Assembly: GCA_038216655.1 (NCBI GenBank)
Contig: JBBQPZ010000007.1
Coordinates: 62,001-126,000 of the forward strand
Direction: 5' to 3'
Source: JAFDWR01 sp038216655
GTDB lineage: Bacteria; Armatimonadota; Fimbriimonadia; Fimbriimonadales; Fimbriimonadaceae
Length of the DNA stretch: 64,000 bases
The position numbers and the translations under genes were made by a program. The notes under the pieces were generated by a model, which ran no database searches, had not been told where the DNA came from, and worked only from the letters and a program-made list of their open reading frames with translations. This document shows positions 34,594-43,165 of this stretch, piece by piece (position 1 is the stretch's first letter; each line of letters begins with the position of its first letter).

Positions 34594-36573
34594 ATGAATT
34601 CGCCTAAGCTTTTGCTCGCCCTCGGGCTCGGTCTTCTGGCCGTCCCGACCTTCGCCGCTGTCCATGACTGGATGCCCTCCGAACCTGGCCCCGCCAAGGC
34701 TTCCGTGGTTCGGGACCGGATCACCCTTGAGAACCGGGTGATATCGCTGACTTGGTATCTCGAAGAGACTTCCCTGCGGCTCAAAGTCAAGAACGGCTGG
34801 ACGGGCGAGATGCTCGACACGCCGGGGCGTATGTTCGACGTCGTGATCCCCGGCCAAAACGGCGGGACAAGCTCGCCTTTTCTCCTTCGGAGTTCGGCGG
34901 CGTTCACCGCGAAGCCGATGGTCGGCGGTAAAGCCTTCACCCGCCAGTGGACCGACGCGACATCCGGGCTGCAGGTCACTTGGACAATCTCGCTCCGCGA
35001 CGACTCGAACTACGTTCGGACCGAACTTGAGCTTCTACCCACCAAGGGTGACGTGAGGCTGCCGGTCGTGGATGCGATCGACATCACCGCTCCCAACGCC
35101 GCGGTGGTTGGAAAGGTCCCGGGTTCGCCAATCGTGGCGAAGAGTTTCTTCTTCGGGGCCGAGCATCCGATGGCGGTGAGCCGCGTCTATGGCGATCTGG
35201 ACCGCAGCTTCCTCGAGCGGGCGCTTCCGCTCAAATCAGGTCTGAAGACCAGCTATTCCGCCGTGCTCGGTGTCAGCCCTGCGGGGCAGACTCGGCGCGC
35301 TTTCAACCGATACATCGAGCGCGAGCGACCGCGACCTTACAAGCCGTTCCTCCACTACAACTCTTGGTACGACCTCGGCTACTTCAACCGGTACAAGGCC
35401 GACGAGTGCGTCGAGCGGATCAAGACCTTCGGCGATCAGCTTACGACCCAGCGGGGCGTCAAGCTCAGCTCGTTCCTCTTCGACGACGGATGGGACAACA
35501 CCGCGACGGTGTGGGAGTTCAGCAAAGACTTCCCCGAGGGTTTCACGCCGCTCAAAGCCGCCGCTGAAGCCGTCGGCGCTGGGCCTGGAGCATGGCTATC
35601 CCCTTGGGGCGGCTACGGAACTCCGCGCAAGGAGCGCCTCGCCACTGGCAAAGCCGCCGGCATGGAGATCGATTCCCAGGGCTACGCGCTCTCCGGTCCC
35701 AAGTACTACCAGCGATTCCGCGAAGTGTGCCTCGATCTCGTCACCAAATACGGGATCAACCAGTTCAAGTTCGACGGCACGGGCAGCCCGGACAAGCAGT
35801 ATCCCGGCTCCCAGTTCAGCAGCGACTTTGAGGCCGCAATTCAGTTGATTCAGGATCTCCGTGCAGCCAAGCCGGGGCTGTTCATCAATCTCACCACCGG
35901 AACCTGGCCGTCTCCGTTCTGGACCCGTTACGCCGACTCGATCTGGCGCGGCGGCTCGGACCACGAGTTCGCGGGTGTTGGTCCCGATCGTGAGAAGTGG
36001 GTCACGTACCGCGACGGCGACACCTACCACGGCATCGTGCAAAAGGGCCCGCTGTTCTCGGTGAACTCGCTGATGCTCCACGGCCTGATCTACGCCCAGC
36101 ACGCGCACAACTTGACTACTGACCCGAGTCATGCGTTTGTCCACGAATTGCACAGCTACTTCGGGACGGGGACGCAGCTTCAAGAGATGTACATCACCCC
36201 AAGCCTCCTCTCGAAGGAAGATTGGGACAACCTCGCCGAGTGCGCGAAGTGGTCGCAGGCGAATGCGGACGTGTTCGTCGATACCCACTGGATTGGCGGA
36301 GATCCGCTCCGGCTCGACGTGTACGGTTGGGCGTCCTGGAATCCGCGCAAGGCGATTCTCGTCCTGCGAAACCCGAGCGACCACCCGCAGGCGTTCTCGA
36401 TCGATCCGGCCAAGGTCTTCGAGTTACCTCCGAAGGCGAGCACCGCGTTTAACCTGAAGAGCCCCTACCAGGGCGAGCGCAACGACGCTCCGGTGCAGAT
36501 CCACGCCGGGCAGTCCAAGGTCGTCGTGCTTCAACCGTTCCAGGTTTTGACTCTGGAAGGAGCCGGCCAGTGA
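34594..36573 (+). CDS. Clan GH-D type glycosidase (GH36/GH27-like), secreted
   Basis: 659 residues from ATG 34594, where a signal peptide begins (NSPKLLLALGLGLLAVPTF AA). N-terminal beta-sandwich to about residue 240, then a TIM barrel: HYNSWYDLGYFNRY, SSFLFDDGWDN, FKFDGTGS (probable nucleophile Asp) and later WRGGSDHEF. A C-terminal beta domain ends the protein. Family relatives are alpha-galactosidases or alpha-N-acetylgalactosaminidases, but the barrel is divergent and the acid/base is not certain. The stop overlaps the next GTG (GTGA). Confidence 0.75.
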   Translation: MNSPKLLLALGLGLLAVPTFAAVHDWMPSEPGPAKASVVRDRITLENRVISLTWYLEETSLRLKVKNGWTGEMLDTPGRMFDVVIPGQNGGTSSPFLLRSSAAFTAKPMVGGKAFTRQWTDATSGLQVTWTISLRDDSNYVRTELELLPTKGDVRLPVVDAIDITAPNAAVVGKVPGSPIVAKSFFFGAEHPMAVSRVYGDLDRSFLERALPLKSGLKTSYSAVLGVSPAGQTRRAFNRYIERERPRPYKPFLHYNSWYDLGYFNRYKADECVERIKTFGDQLTTQRGVKLSSFLFDDGWDNTATVWEFSKDFPEGFTPLKAAAEAVGAGPGAWLSPWGGYGTPRKERLATGKAAGMEIDSQGYALSGPKYYQRFREVCLDLVTKYGINQFKFDGTGSPDKQYPGSQFSSDFEAAIQLIQDLRAAKPGLFINLTTGTWPSPFWTRYADSIWRGGSDHEFAGVGPDREKWVTYRDGDTYHGIVQKGPLFSVNSLMLHGLIYAQHAHNLTTDPSHAFVHELHSYFGTGTQLQEMYITPSLLSKEDWDNLAECAKWSQANADVFVDTHWIGGDPLRLDVYGWASWNPRKAILVLRNPSDHPQAFSIDPAKVFELPPKASTAFNLKSPYQGERNDAPVQIHAGQSKVVVLQPFQVLTLEGAGQ

Positions 36574-37451
36574 TCCTCTCCGCCCTTCTCCTCGCAGTTG
36601 CGCCCACGCGGATCGCCTTGATTGGACCGGACGCCTCGGGTCCCGCCTCGACAATCGCCGGAATCCTAGGACCGAGCTACTCGGTTCGGGTCTTCGCCAA
36701 CGCAGGAGCCGCCAAGGGTTTTGGTCCGAACATCGCGATCCTGAGCGTCGACACCTCGACATCGGGCTGGGCGAGCGGACGCGACGGGTTCGTATCGCGT
36801 ATCGAGCGCGACTTGAGTGCGATCGGTGGGTGGCCGAGTCACCCGCATTTGCTTCTGCTGCAGCCCGCGGGGGCTTCTACTCTGGTTCGTGACGAGATGG
36901 TCCCGCTGCTACGCCAGGCGGCTCGGGAGACTGGCGTGTCCGTGCTCGTGCCAGATGGCGATACCGTCGCCGCGCGCGTCGAGGCGATCAGCGATGCGGT
37001 TGCCGATCCCAAGGTCAGCAAGCGCGACTGGAAGCTGGTCTCCAGCGACAGCGAGCAGGTGGACGAGGGGCCGACGAAGAACGCGATTGACGGCGACCCG
37101 GACACCTACTGGCACACCCAGTACGACCCGACGACGACCAAGCACCCTCATCAGCTCATCGTGGACCTCGGCCACGAGCAGTCGATCGGTGGGTTCCGTT
37201 ACCTGCCGCGGCAGGATGGCGGCGTGAACGGGCGAGTGAAGAAGTATGAATTCTGGGTCAGCTCGGACGGGCAGACTTGGACCGGCCCGGTGGCGGCAGG
37301 CGAGTTCGCCAATACCGCCGACCCGTCAAGTGTGAAGCTCAAACCCTCGGTGAAGGGACGCTTCTTCAAGTTCGTCGCGCTCTCCGAAGTCAACGGCCAG
37401 CCGTATACGACAGCGGCCGAGATCGATGTGTTGCGGGCGAGCGGGGGGTAA
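36570..37451 (+). CDS. Secreted protein with C-terminal F5/8 type C (discoidin) domain
   Basis: 293 residues, GTG start overlapping the upstream stop. Residues about 12-150 look like a reduced SGNH-hydrolase-like alpha/beta domain (RIALIGPDASGP, PHLLLLQPAGAST) without a visible catalytic Ser/His set. Residues about 155-290 are a carbohydrate-binding F5/8C domain: NAIDGDPDTYWHTQY, HQLIVDLGHEQSIGGFRYLPR and YTTAAEIDVL. Likely helps the preceding glycosidase bind polymer. Its stop lies in a GGTAAGG repeat. Confidence 0.78.
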   Translation: MILSALLLAVAPTRIALIGPDASGPASTIAGILGPSYSVRVFANAGAAKGFGPNIAILSVDTSTSGWASGRDGFVSRIERDLSAIGGWPSHPHLLLLQPAGASTLVRDEMVPLLRQAARETGVSVLVPDGDTVAARVEAISDAVADPKVSKRDWKLVSSDSEQVDEGPTKNAIDGDPDTYWHTQYDPTTTKHPHQLIVDLGHEQSIGGFRYLPRQDGGVNGRVKKYEFWVSSDGQTWTGPVAAGEFANTADPSSVKLKPSVKGRFFKFVALSEVNGQPYTTAAEIDVLRASGG

Positions 37452-37510
37452 GGAGGTAAGGGAAACCCAACTGAGTTCTTCCCGCCTTACCCCCTCGCCT
37501 CCTTACGCCT
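37444..37510. repeat. GGTAAGG inverted repeat between convergent genes (copy 1)
   Basis: GGGGGTAAGGAGG (37444-37456) pairs with CCGCCTTACCCCC (37482-37494) with one mismatch; more CCTTAC words follow to 37510. The stop codons of both flanking genes are the TAA inside the repeat word. Probable bidirectional terminator. Confidence 0.6.
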
Positions 37511-38498
37511 TACCTTCTTTGCAGAGCCTAATCTCCTCAAGCACCGTCCGAAGCGAAGCAATCGAACTTTCGGGGGTGGTGACCTCAAACGGCGCACCCG
37601 ACCGTAGGCATTCGATGAAGTACTTCAGCTCGAAGTAGTATCCGCCGAGGTCGGAGATGTTGCCTCCTCCGGCCGCTTCCATCTTCGGAAATTCCGGTAC
37701 GACAGGGTCCTTGCCGTCCTCGTAGATCGTGAGAGGACCCGCGTCCATGATCGCCGCGCCCCGCTCGAAGATCGCTCGGAATGCGTGCTTGAACGGCGTG
37801 GTGGCCGGCAGGTTCCAGCCGCCTTCGAGGTGGACGGTGACACCGGCTTTGGTCATGGTCGTGAACACTTGGCTCACGCCGCGCGCATCCACGGTGCCCA
37901 TCGAGACCATGCGATCCGGAGTGCCGATCGCGTAAAGACCGAAATCGGTGTCGTGGATGTGCATGTCCAATGCGCCGCCACCGGAGCGCTTCTCGTCGGC
38001 GAGCCAGTTATCGGACGACCATGACGGGAATGCGGCGAAACGGAGGAGGCTGAGCGAGGTCAGCTTGCCGAGCGAGTCGCCGTCGATCAGCTTCTTCAGG
38101 TAGGCATATTCCGGCCAGAAGCGAATGCAGTGGCCGATCATCAGGCGGACGCCCGCCGATTCGCAGGCCGACTTCATTTCTTCGGCTTGGGCAACCGTAA
38201 GGGCCATCGGCTTCTCGCAGAAGATCTGCTTCCCGGCTTTGGCGGCGGCGACGGTAAAGTCGCGGTGGAGGTCGGTCGGGAGGCAGACGTCGATGATATC
38301 GACGTCCACCTTGGCGAGCAACTCGTCCAAGGTCGCGTAAGCGAGAAGGTTGTCCGAACCGGCGATCGATTCCGCCGCGACGGGGTCCTTGTCGACCACC
38401 GCCACTAACTCGACACCGTCGAGAATCCGGTACACGTTGGCGTGCATCTTGCCCATGAAGCCGCAGCCGACAATGGCCACTTTCAGATCGTTGCTCAC
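37503..38498 (-). CDS. Gfo/Idh/MocA family NAD(P)-dependent oxidoreductase
   Basis: 331 residues. Rossmann fold with VAIVGCGFMGKMHANVY (residues 6-22), the family's EKPMAL motif with the catalytic Lys, and the GALDMHIHDTDFGLYAIG region after it (GGG..D...D.....G). Oxidises or epimerises sugars or inositols. Divergent from a sugar phosphate isomerase/epimerase-like gene 45 bp away, which supports a shared sugar pathway. Confidence 0.9.
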   Translation of the reverse strand: MSNDLKVAIVGCGFMGKMHANVYRILDGVELVAVVDKDPVAAESIAGSDNLLAYATLDELLAKVDVDIIDVCLPTDLHRDFTVAAAKAGKQIFCEKPMALTVAQAEEMKSACESAGVRLMIGHCIRFWPEYAYLKKLIDGDSLGKLTSLSLLRFAAFPSWSSDNWLADEKRSGGGALDMHIHDTDFGLYAIGTPDRMVSMGTVDARGVSQVFTTMTKAGVTVHLEGGWNLPATTPFKHAFRAIFERGAAIMDAGPLTIYEDGKDPVVPEFPKMEAAGGGNISDLGGYYFELKYFIECLRSGAPFEVTTPESSIASLRTVLEEIRLCKEGKA

Positions 38499-38543
38499 GC
38501 CTCAAAGCGTACCGTGCGGACGGGTCATACTTGGGGCAGGCAC

Positions 38544-39398
38544 ATGATTCTCAAGTCGATCAACTACTGGTCTTTCCCTGGCGGCCTTGAAGGCACGCTG
38601 GACGTTTTTGAAGCGATGGCGCTGGCCAAGCAATACGGTTTCCAAGCCATCGAACTCGCCATCAGCGAGTCCGGGTCGCTCAACTTAGATTCCGATCAGG
38701 CGTTCTGCGAGCGGATCGTGTCCGAAGCGGGCCGTCTCGGCATCCAGCTCGGTAGCGTCGCAAGCGGCACCTACTGGGGCCGCAACCTCGCCGACCCGAC
38801 CGCCGAAGGCCGTGCCGCGGCCAAGGAGGATCTGGAGAAGATGATCCGGATCACGAGTTGGCTCGGCGCGAAGACATTGCTGACGATTCCCGGTGCGGTG
38901 GACGTGTTCTTCCTACCCGACCGTCCCGCGATCTCCTACGACGTCGTGCTTAAGAATGCCCACGCTGGGCTGGCTTCGGTGCTTCCGTTGGCCTCCGAGT
39001 GCGGAGTTCGACTCGGTATTGAGAACGTCTGGAACAAGTTCCTGTTAAGTCCGACCGAGATGGCGTCGTTCATTGACGGCTTTGACTCAACCTGGATCGG
39101 CGCATATGTGGACGTAGGCAACATGCTTCCCTACGGGCATCCTGAGCAGTGGATCCGCATCCTACGGCACCGCGTTGTCGGGATCCACTTCAAGGATTTC
39201 CGGCGATCTGTGGGCACCGCAGATGGGTTCCTCGATTTGTTGGAGGGCGACGTGGACTGGCCGGAGGTGATGAAGACGATCGGCGAGATCAACTACCACG
39301 GCCCGATCGCGGCGGAGATGATCCCCGGTTACAAGCACTATCCGTTGGTGCGCATCGCGAACACATCGAACGCGATGGACGCGATTCTTGGGCTGTGA
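38544..39398 (+). CDS. Sugar phosphate isomerase/epimerase (AP-endonuclease-2-like TIM barrel)
   Basis: 284 residues from ATG 38544, preceded by GGGGCAGG. Xylose-isomerase-like barrel: KQYGFQAIELAI, KTLLTIPG, RLGIENVWN, AYVDVGNML, VVGIHFKDF and PIAAEMIPG provide the expected metal-ligand Glu, Asp, His and Glu positions. Relatives include IolE-like and hydroxypyruvate isomerase-like enzymes; the substrate is unknown. Stop TGA is the first element of a GGAGGTAAGGCG repeat. Confidence 0.85.
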   Translation: MILKSINYWSFPGGLEGTLDVFEAMALAKQYGFQAIELAISESGSLNLDSDQAFCERIVSEAGRLGIQLGSVASGTYWGRNLADPTAEGRAAAKEDLEKMIRITSWLGAKTLLTIPGAVDVFFLPDRPAISYDVVLKNAHAGLASVLPLASECGVRLGIENVWNKFLLSPTEMASFIDGFDSTWIGAYVDVGNMLPYGHPEQWIRILRHRVVGIHFKDFRRSVGTADGFLDLLEGDVDWPEVMKTIGEINYHGPIAAEMIPGYKHYPLVRIANTSNAMDAILGL

Positions 39399-39493
39399 GG
39401 AGGTAAGGCGTAAAGCGTAAGGAGGAGAGGACGCGAAGTGGTCGAGTTCCAAAAAAACTCACGCCCTCCTTACCGCCTCCCGCCTTACCTCCT
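39398..39493. repeat. GGTAAGG nested inverted repeat between convergent genes (copy 2)
   Basis: AGGAGGTAAGGCG (39398-39410) pairs perfectly with CGCCTTACCTCCT (39481-39493); inside, GTAAGGAGG (39417-39425) pairs with CCTCCTTAC (39465-39473). The right arm contains the stop of the DUF2726 gene and the left arm touches the stop of the isomerase gene. Probable bidirectional terminator. Confidence 0.65.
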
Positions 39494-39970
39494 TACCCAA
39501 TCCGCGATCTCCGCCATCAGCTCGACGACCGAGTAACTACGCGCCGTCGGGACTCGCAGGAGCGGCACCCCGCCTTGGGTCAAGACCTTGTCCTTGAAAC
39601 GGTCCCGCTTCTGAGCATCCCGCTCCTCATGAGACCGATCATCCAGTTCGATGGCGAGGAGAATCTCGAACGATTCGTCATCTACCAGCACGAAGTCGAG
39701 ATGCTTTGCGGAGATCGGCCCGCCGCGGTCGGGGGTCCAGGTTCCTTCCGGGCAACGGACAATATCGCCTAATCGCACTTTCGGGCAGATCATGCAGCCG
39801 GCGGGGGCTGCCTGATGAAGGGCACGGAAGAATGCGATTTCGCCTCGGGTGAGGAGCGTCGGGCACGCTTCGTATCGGAATCGCCAGTTCCGCCAAGCAG
39901 AGCGGAGCCAGAGAAGGAGGCCTATGGCAGCCACGACGCCCGCGATGGAAAGGAGTTGGAGCGTGGTCAT
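39485..39970 (-). CDS. Membrane-anchored DUF2726 (PD-(D/E)XK nuclease-like) protein
   Basis: 161 residues from ATG 39970. One N-terminal helix (LLSIAGVVAAIGLLLWL), then a DUF2726 domain: LLTRGEIAFFRALHQA, GPISAKHLDFVLVDDESFEILLAIELDD and LRVPTARSYSV. The Asp, ELD and Lys pattern is that of restriction-endonuclease-like folds. Some relatives carry a zinc-ribbon or topoisomerase-type domain; function is unproven. The last two codons derive from the GGTAAGG repeat. Confidence 0.78.
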   Translation of the reverse strand: MTTLQLLSIAGVVAAIGLLLWLRSAWRNWRFRYEACPTLLTRGEIAFFRALHQAAPAGCMICPKVRLGDIVRCPEGTWTPDRGGPISAKHLDFVLVDDESFEILLAIELDDRSHEERDAQKRDRFKDKVLTQGGVPLLRVPTARSYSVVELMAEIADWVRR

Positions 39971-40117
39971 CGGTGTCCTGCATTGTGATCGAGCCAGGAA
40001 CCCACGGGAATCGTTAACTCGATCAAACGAATTCAGGCACAATAGCTTTTGCGCGGACAACGTCGTTCGGCAGTACCATATCCAAGACTTCACGCCTTGT
40101 TCCAGAGAGGGAAAGAA

Positions 40118-41149
40118 ATGACGACGAAGAACCTAATTATCGCGGGCCTCGGCCTGCTCGTACTCGGCGGCTGCGGCGACAAGGGTGGCGACACCGCGAA
40201 TTCCGGTGCAACCCCCGGAGCTTCCGCCGGAGTGAACAAGGGCGAGAGCATGGATATCGCGGTCATCCCGAAGGGGTCGACCCACGACTACTGGAAGCAT
40301 GTGAAGATGGGCGCCAACGATGCGGGCAAGGAACTCGGCGTCAACATCATCTTCAACGGTCCGGAGAAGGAAGACGACAAACAGAGCCAGATCGCGATGA
40401 TGGAGACGATGATCTCCAAGGGAGTCAAGGGCATCGTGCTTGCGCCGCTGGACTACGATGCGCTTGCTCAGCCGATTGAGGACGCCGTGAAGCAGGGCAT
40501 CCCGGTCGTCATCATCGACTCGGGCGTCAAGACCGACAAGTATCTCGCCATGGTCTCCACCGACAACGAGAACGGTGGAAAGATCGATGCCGACGAGATG
40601 ATCCGCCTCCTTGGTGGCAAGGGCAACGTCGCGATTCTCCGCTACCAGGCCGGTTCGGCGAGCACTGACGCCCGCGAAAAGGGGTTCCTCGACGAGATCA
40701 AGGCCAAGGCTCCCGGCATCAAGATCGTCAGTGAGAACCAGTATGCCGGCGCGACCCGCGAAACGGCTGCCAAGGCCAGCGAGAACCTGCTTGCGTCCTA
40801 TCGGAAGGCGGATGGTTCCCTCAACCTGGACGGAATCTACACCCCGAACGAGTCCTCAACCTACGGCATGATGACCGTTCTCCAGCAGAATCACTGGGCC
40901 GGCAAGGTCAAGTTCGTCGGATTCGATGCGGCCCCTGAGCTCATCGATGGTCTCAAGAAGGGCGATATCAACGCGCTTGTCGTGCAGGATCCGCTTCGGA
41001 TGGGCCACGACGGCGTCAAGGTGCTTGTCGAGTATCTCCGCACCAAGAAGGAGGGGCCGAAGATGGAAGACACCGGTGCCACCCTGGTCACTAAGGAGAA
41101 CATGGACAAGCCGGAAGTCTCCAAGCTGATCACGCCTGCGACCGAATAA
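40118..41149 (+). CDS. Sugar ABC transporter substrate-binding lipoprotein (RbsB-like)
   Basis: 343 residues from ATG 40118 after a purine-rich GAGAGGGAAAGA. Lipobox LGGCG with Cys near residue 18, then a Gly/Ala/Ser linker and a type I periplasmic-binding fold: DIAVIPKGSTHDYWKHVKMGA, VLAPLDYDALAQPI, VVIIDSGVKTD, VSTDNENGG and KFVGFDAAPEL. This matches the ribose/galactose/xylose-binding cluster. Directly followed by the permease gene. Confidence 0.93.
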   Translation: MTTKNLIIAGLGLLVLGGCGDKGGDTANSGATPGASAGVNKGESMDIAVIPKGSTHDYWKHVKMGANDAGKELGVNIIFNGPEKEDDKQSQIAMMETMISKGVKGIVLAPLDYDALAQPIEDAVKQGIPVVIIDSGVKTDKYLAMVSTDNENGGKIDADEMIRLLGGKGNVAILRYQAGSASTDAREKGFLDEIKAKAPGIKIVSENQYAGATRETAAKASENLLASYRKADGSLNLDGIYTPNESSTYGMMTVLQQNHWAGKVKFVGFDAAPELIDGLKKGDINALVVQDPLRMGHDGVKVLVEYLRTKKEGPKMEDTGATLVTKENMDKPEVSKLITPATE

Positions 41150-42169
41150 ATGAGTAACCAAGAGAACGAATTGGCCGCCCCGGAAACGGGGCGGGGCCGT
41201 GCCTTTGCCTCACGGGCAGGTGCGCTTGCGAAGAACTTCAACCTTCTGGGCCTGATCATCGCCCTGATCGTTCTCTACACTTACTTCACGGTCAAGCTCC
41301 ACGGAACGTTTCTCACGTTCCCGAACATCGAGACAATCGCGCGTCAGACCGCTTTCGTGGCAATCGCCGCTCTGGGCGTCACGCTGATTATCATCTGTGG
41401 CGGAATCGACCTCTCCATCGGCTCTGGAGTCGCGCTGATCACCGTCGTCATCGCCCTCGCGATCCAGAATCACAACCCGGTTTTCGCCCTGCTGCTTGCC
41501 CTGGTCGTGGGTGCGGGCATCGGTCTCTTCAACGGCTTCATTATCACCAAGCTCAAGGTCGGACCCTTTATCGTCACCTTGGGCTCTATGCTCATGTTTC
41601 GCGGTCTGGCCCGCGGACTTGCTCACGACAACACAATTGCGGTGCCTAAGACTTGGATGAACGACTTGCTGGGCGTGTTAGGCCCAGATGAGCACTACAA
41701 GCTCTTCCCTATTGGTGTTTGGGTGATGTTGGTGTTGACCGTGCTGGTCGGGCTCCTGCTTCACCGAACGGTCTTCGGTCGAAACATCGTGGCCGTCGGC
41801 TCCAATGAGGCGGCCTCGCGGATCAGCGGCGTGCCAGTTGAGCGCGTGAAGATCGCAGTTTATGTGCTCGGCGGGTTATTCGTCGGGTTCGCGGGTTTGA
41901 TGCAATTCTCGTACGTTCACTGCGGTGACCCGACAGGTGCGGTCGGACGCGAACTCGACGTAATTGCCGCGGCGGTTATCGGGGGCGCAAGTCTCGCGGG
42001 TGGTCAGGGCTCGATCATCGGGAGTTTGCTCGGTGCGATCTTCATGACGACCTTGTCCAATGGGTTTACGCAGATGGGCGTAGACGAGTGGGTCAAGCAG
42101 ATCGTGACCGGCGGCATCATCGTACTCGCCGTCGCGCTCGACCGGTTCCGTTCGAAGACGATCGCTTAG
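41150..42169 (+). CDS. Sugar ABC transporter permease (RbsC-like)
   Basis: 339 residues beginning right after the binding-protein stop. About nine membrane helices; family motifs GVTLIIICGGIDLSIGSGVAL, NGFIITKLKVGPFIVTLGSM and GRNIVAVGSNEAASRISGV. The usual third partner, a double-domain ATPase (RbsA-like), is not in this operon or anywhere in the window, so it must be encoded elsewhere or shared. Confidence 0.93.
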   Translation: MSNQENELAAPETGRGRAFASRAGALAKNFNLLGLIIALIVLYTYFTVKLHGTFLTFPNIETIARQTAFVAIAALGVTLIIICGGIDLSIGSGVALITVVIALAIQNHNPVFALLLALVVGAGIGLFNGFIITKLKVGPFIVTLGSMLMFRGLARGLAHDNTIAVPKTWMNDLLGVLGPDEHYKLFPIGVWVMLVLTVLVGLLLHRTVFGRNIVAVGSNEAASRISGVPVERVKIAVYVLGGLFVGFAGLMQFSYVHCGDPTGAVGRELDVIAAAVIGGASLAGGQGSIIGSLLGAIFMTTLSNGFTQMGVDEWVKQIVTGGIIVLAVALDRFRSKTIA

Positions 42170-42217
42170 AGTCTGGGGCTGAGTTGGAGTCTGAGTCTGA
42201 GTCGAAGATCTCACCAG
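42170..42217. repeat. Short degenerate GAGTCT repeat
   Basis: About six imperfect GAGTCT/GAGTTG words follow the permease stop (to about 42206). No gene is supported between the permease and lexA stops. Confidence 0.4.
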
Positions 42218-42380
42218 GCGGTGCCACGGTTTGGCCAGAACTGAAGGTGCCTGAGTACCCGGAAATGCGGCCTGGCGAACCGTTCTTCTACGCACTGGTG
42301 GCAATTTCAGGTGCACGGTTTGCCGGGAGGCACTTGGAAGTCCTCAGGCAACTCCAATCCCGGACAAACCGTGGCACTGC
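42218..42380 (+). other. Long imperfect palindrome, possible structured RNA or inverted-repeat element
   Basis: GTGCCACGGTTTG (42221-42233) and CAAACCGTGGCAC (42365-42377) are perfect complements. In exact register inside them GCCTGAG (42249-42255) pairs with CTCAGGC (42343-42349) and CCTGGCGAACCG (42271-42282) with CGGTTTGCCGGG (42316-42327), the last using two G-U pairs. The two side segments between stems are 15 nt on both strands. G-U pairs also extend the outer stem, which favours an RNA read from the plus strand. Frames through it do not look like protein. Confidence 0.6.
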
Positions 42381-42389
42381 GGGTTCGTG

Positions 42390-43019
42390 TTAGAACGCGC
42401 CGCGCTGGTAATCGCGGAGAAGGCCTACGATCTTGCCGATCACTCGGGCGTCCTCTTGCTGGACCTCGATCGGTGAGTAGGCAGGGTTACTTGGCATGAG
42501 TTGGATGCCGGTGCGGGCGTAGTTGATTCGCTTGACCGTGGCCTCATCCCCCATCAGGACAGCCACCAGTTCGTTCTGAACTGCGGTGCTCTGAGGAGAC
42601 ACCACGACGAGGTCGTCGGGCATGATTCCCTCTCCGGTCATCGATTCTCCACGCACCCTCAATAGGAACGCGCCTTCCGGCTTTCGGACCATCCCGCACG
42701 GAACGGGGATCATGTCTTCGACATGCTCCTGGGCCAGGATGGGCGCGCCGGCGGCGATGGAGCCGAGGAGCGGCAGCATCGTGACCTTGGTCGCGGGCTG
42801 GAACGCCGGGTGAACGACCTTGATCGATCGAGGCGTATTCGAACGTGAGATGTATCCCTTCCGTTCAAGCGCGTCGAGGTGTACGGTGACGCCTCGAAGT
42901 GAACCGATCTTGAAGTCCCGGCCAATTTCGCGAATCGAAGGCGGATAGCCCTCGTTCTCGACATAGCCCAAGATGTATTGCAAGATGGCTTCTTGCCGGG
43001 TCGTCAGACCTTTCGACAT
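42390..43019 (-). CDS. lexA: LexA repressor
   Basis: 209 residues from ATG 43019, preceded by a strong GGGGGA. N-terminal winged helix (TTRQEAILQYILGYVENEG, PSIREIGRDFKIGS) and C-terminal S24 protease: cleavage site Ala90-Gly91, nucleophile Ser126 in RGESM and Lys163 in ATVKRI. Represses DNA-damage genes until RecA-triggered self-cleavage. The recognition helix differs from the enterobacterial one, in keeping with a lineage-specific operator; a 30-bp inverted repeat lies 38 bp upstream. Confidence 0.96.
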   Translation of the reverse strand: MSKGLTTRQEAILQYILGYVENEGYPPSIREIGRDFKIGSLRGVTVHLDALERKGYISRSNTPRSIKVVHPAFQPATKVTMLPLLGSIAAGAPILAQEHVEDMIPVPCGMVRKPEGAFLLRVRGESMTGEGIMPDDLVVVSPQSTAVQNELVAVLMGDEATVKRINYARTGIQLMPSNPAYSPIEVQQEDARVIGKIVGLLRDYQRGAF

Positions 43020-43056
43020 GGATGTATTTCCCCCGCTGCGTTTTTCATCAAAACGA

Positions 43057-43086
43057 GTAGACGTATTATACACGCAATATGTCTAC
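43057..43086. promoter_or_regulatory. Candidate LexA operator
   Basis: Arms GTAGACGTATT (43057-43067) and AATATGTCTAC (43076-43086) are reverse complements at 10 of 11 positions with an 8-bp centre. It lies between lexA and the divergent chaperone gene and contains a TATTAT hexamer. An extra GTCTAC half-site follows at about 43114. Confidence 0.6.
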
Positions 43087-43165
43087 CAGTTTTTCGAAGA
43101 TTTCACTGAGGGGTCTACGCGTGCCATAATCGCCCTCACCCCATACCGCTTTTTGGTGACCACTT

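Noticed and set aside
42088..42393. Possible small gene after the permease
   Set aside because: The frame begins inside the permease gene and runs through the palindrome; residues do not suggest a domain and the palindrome explains the sequence better.
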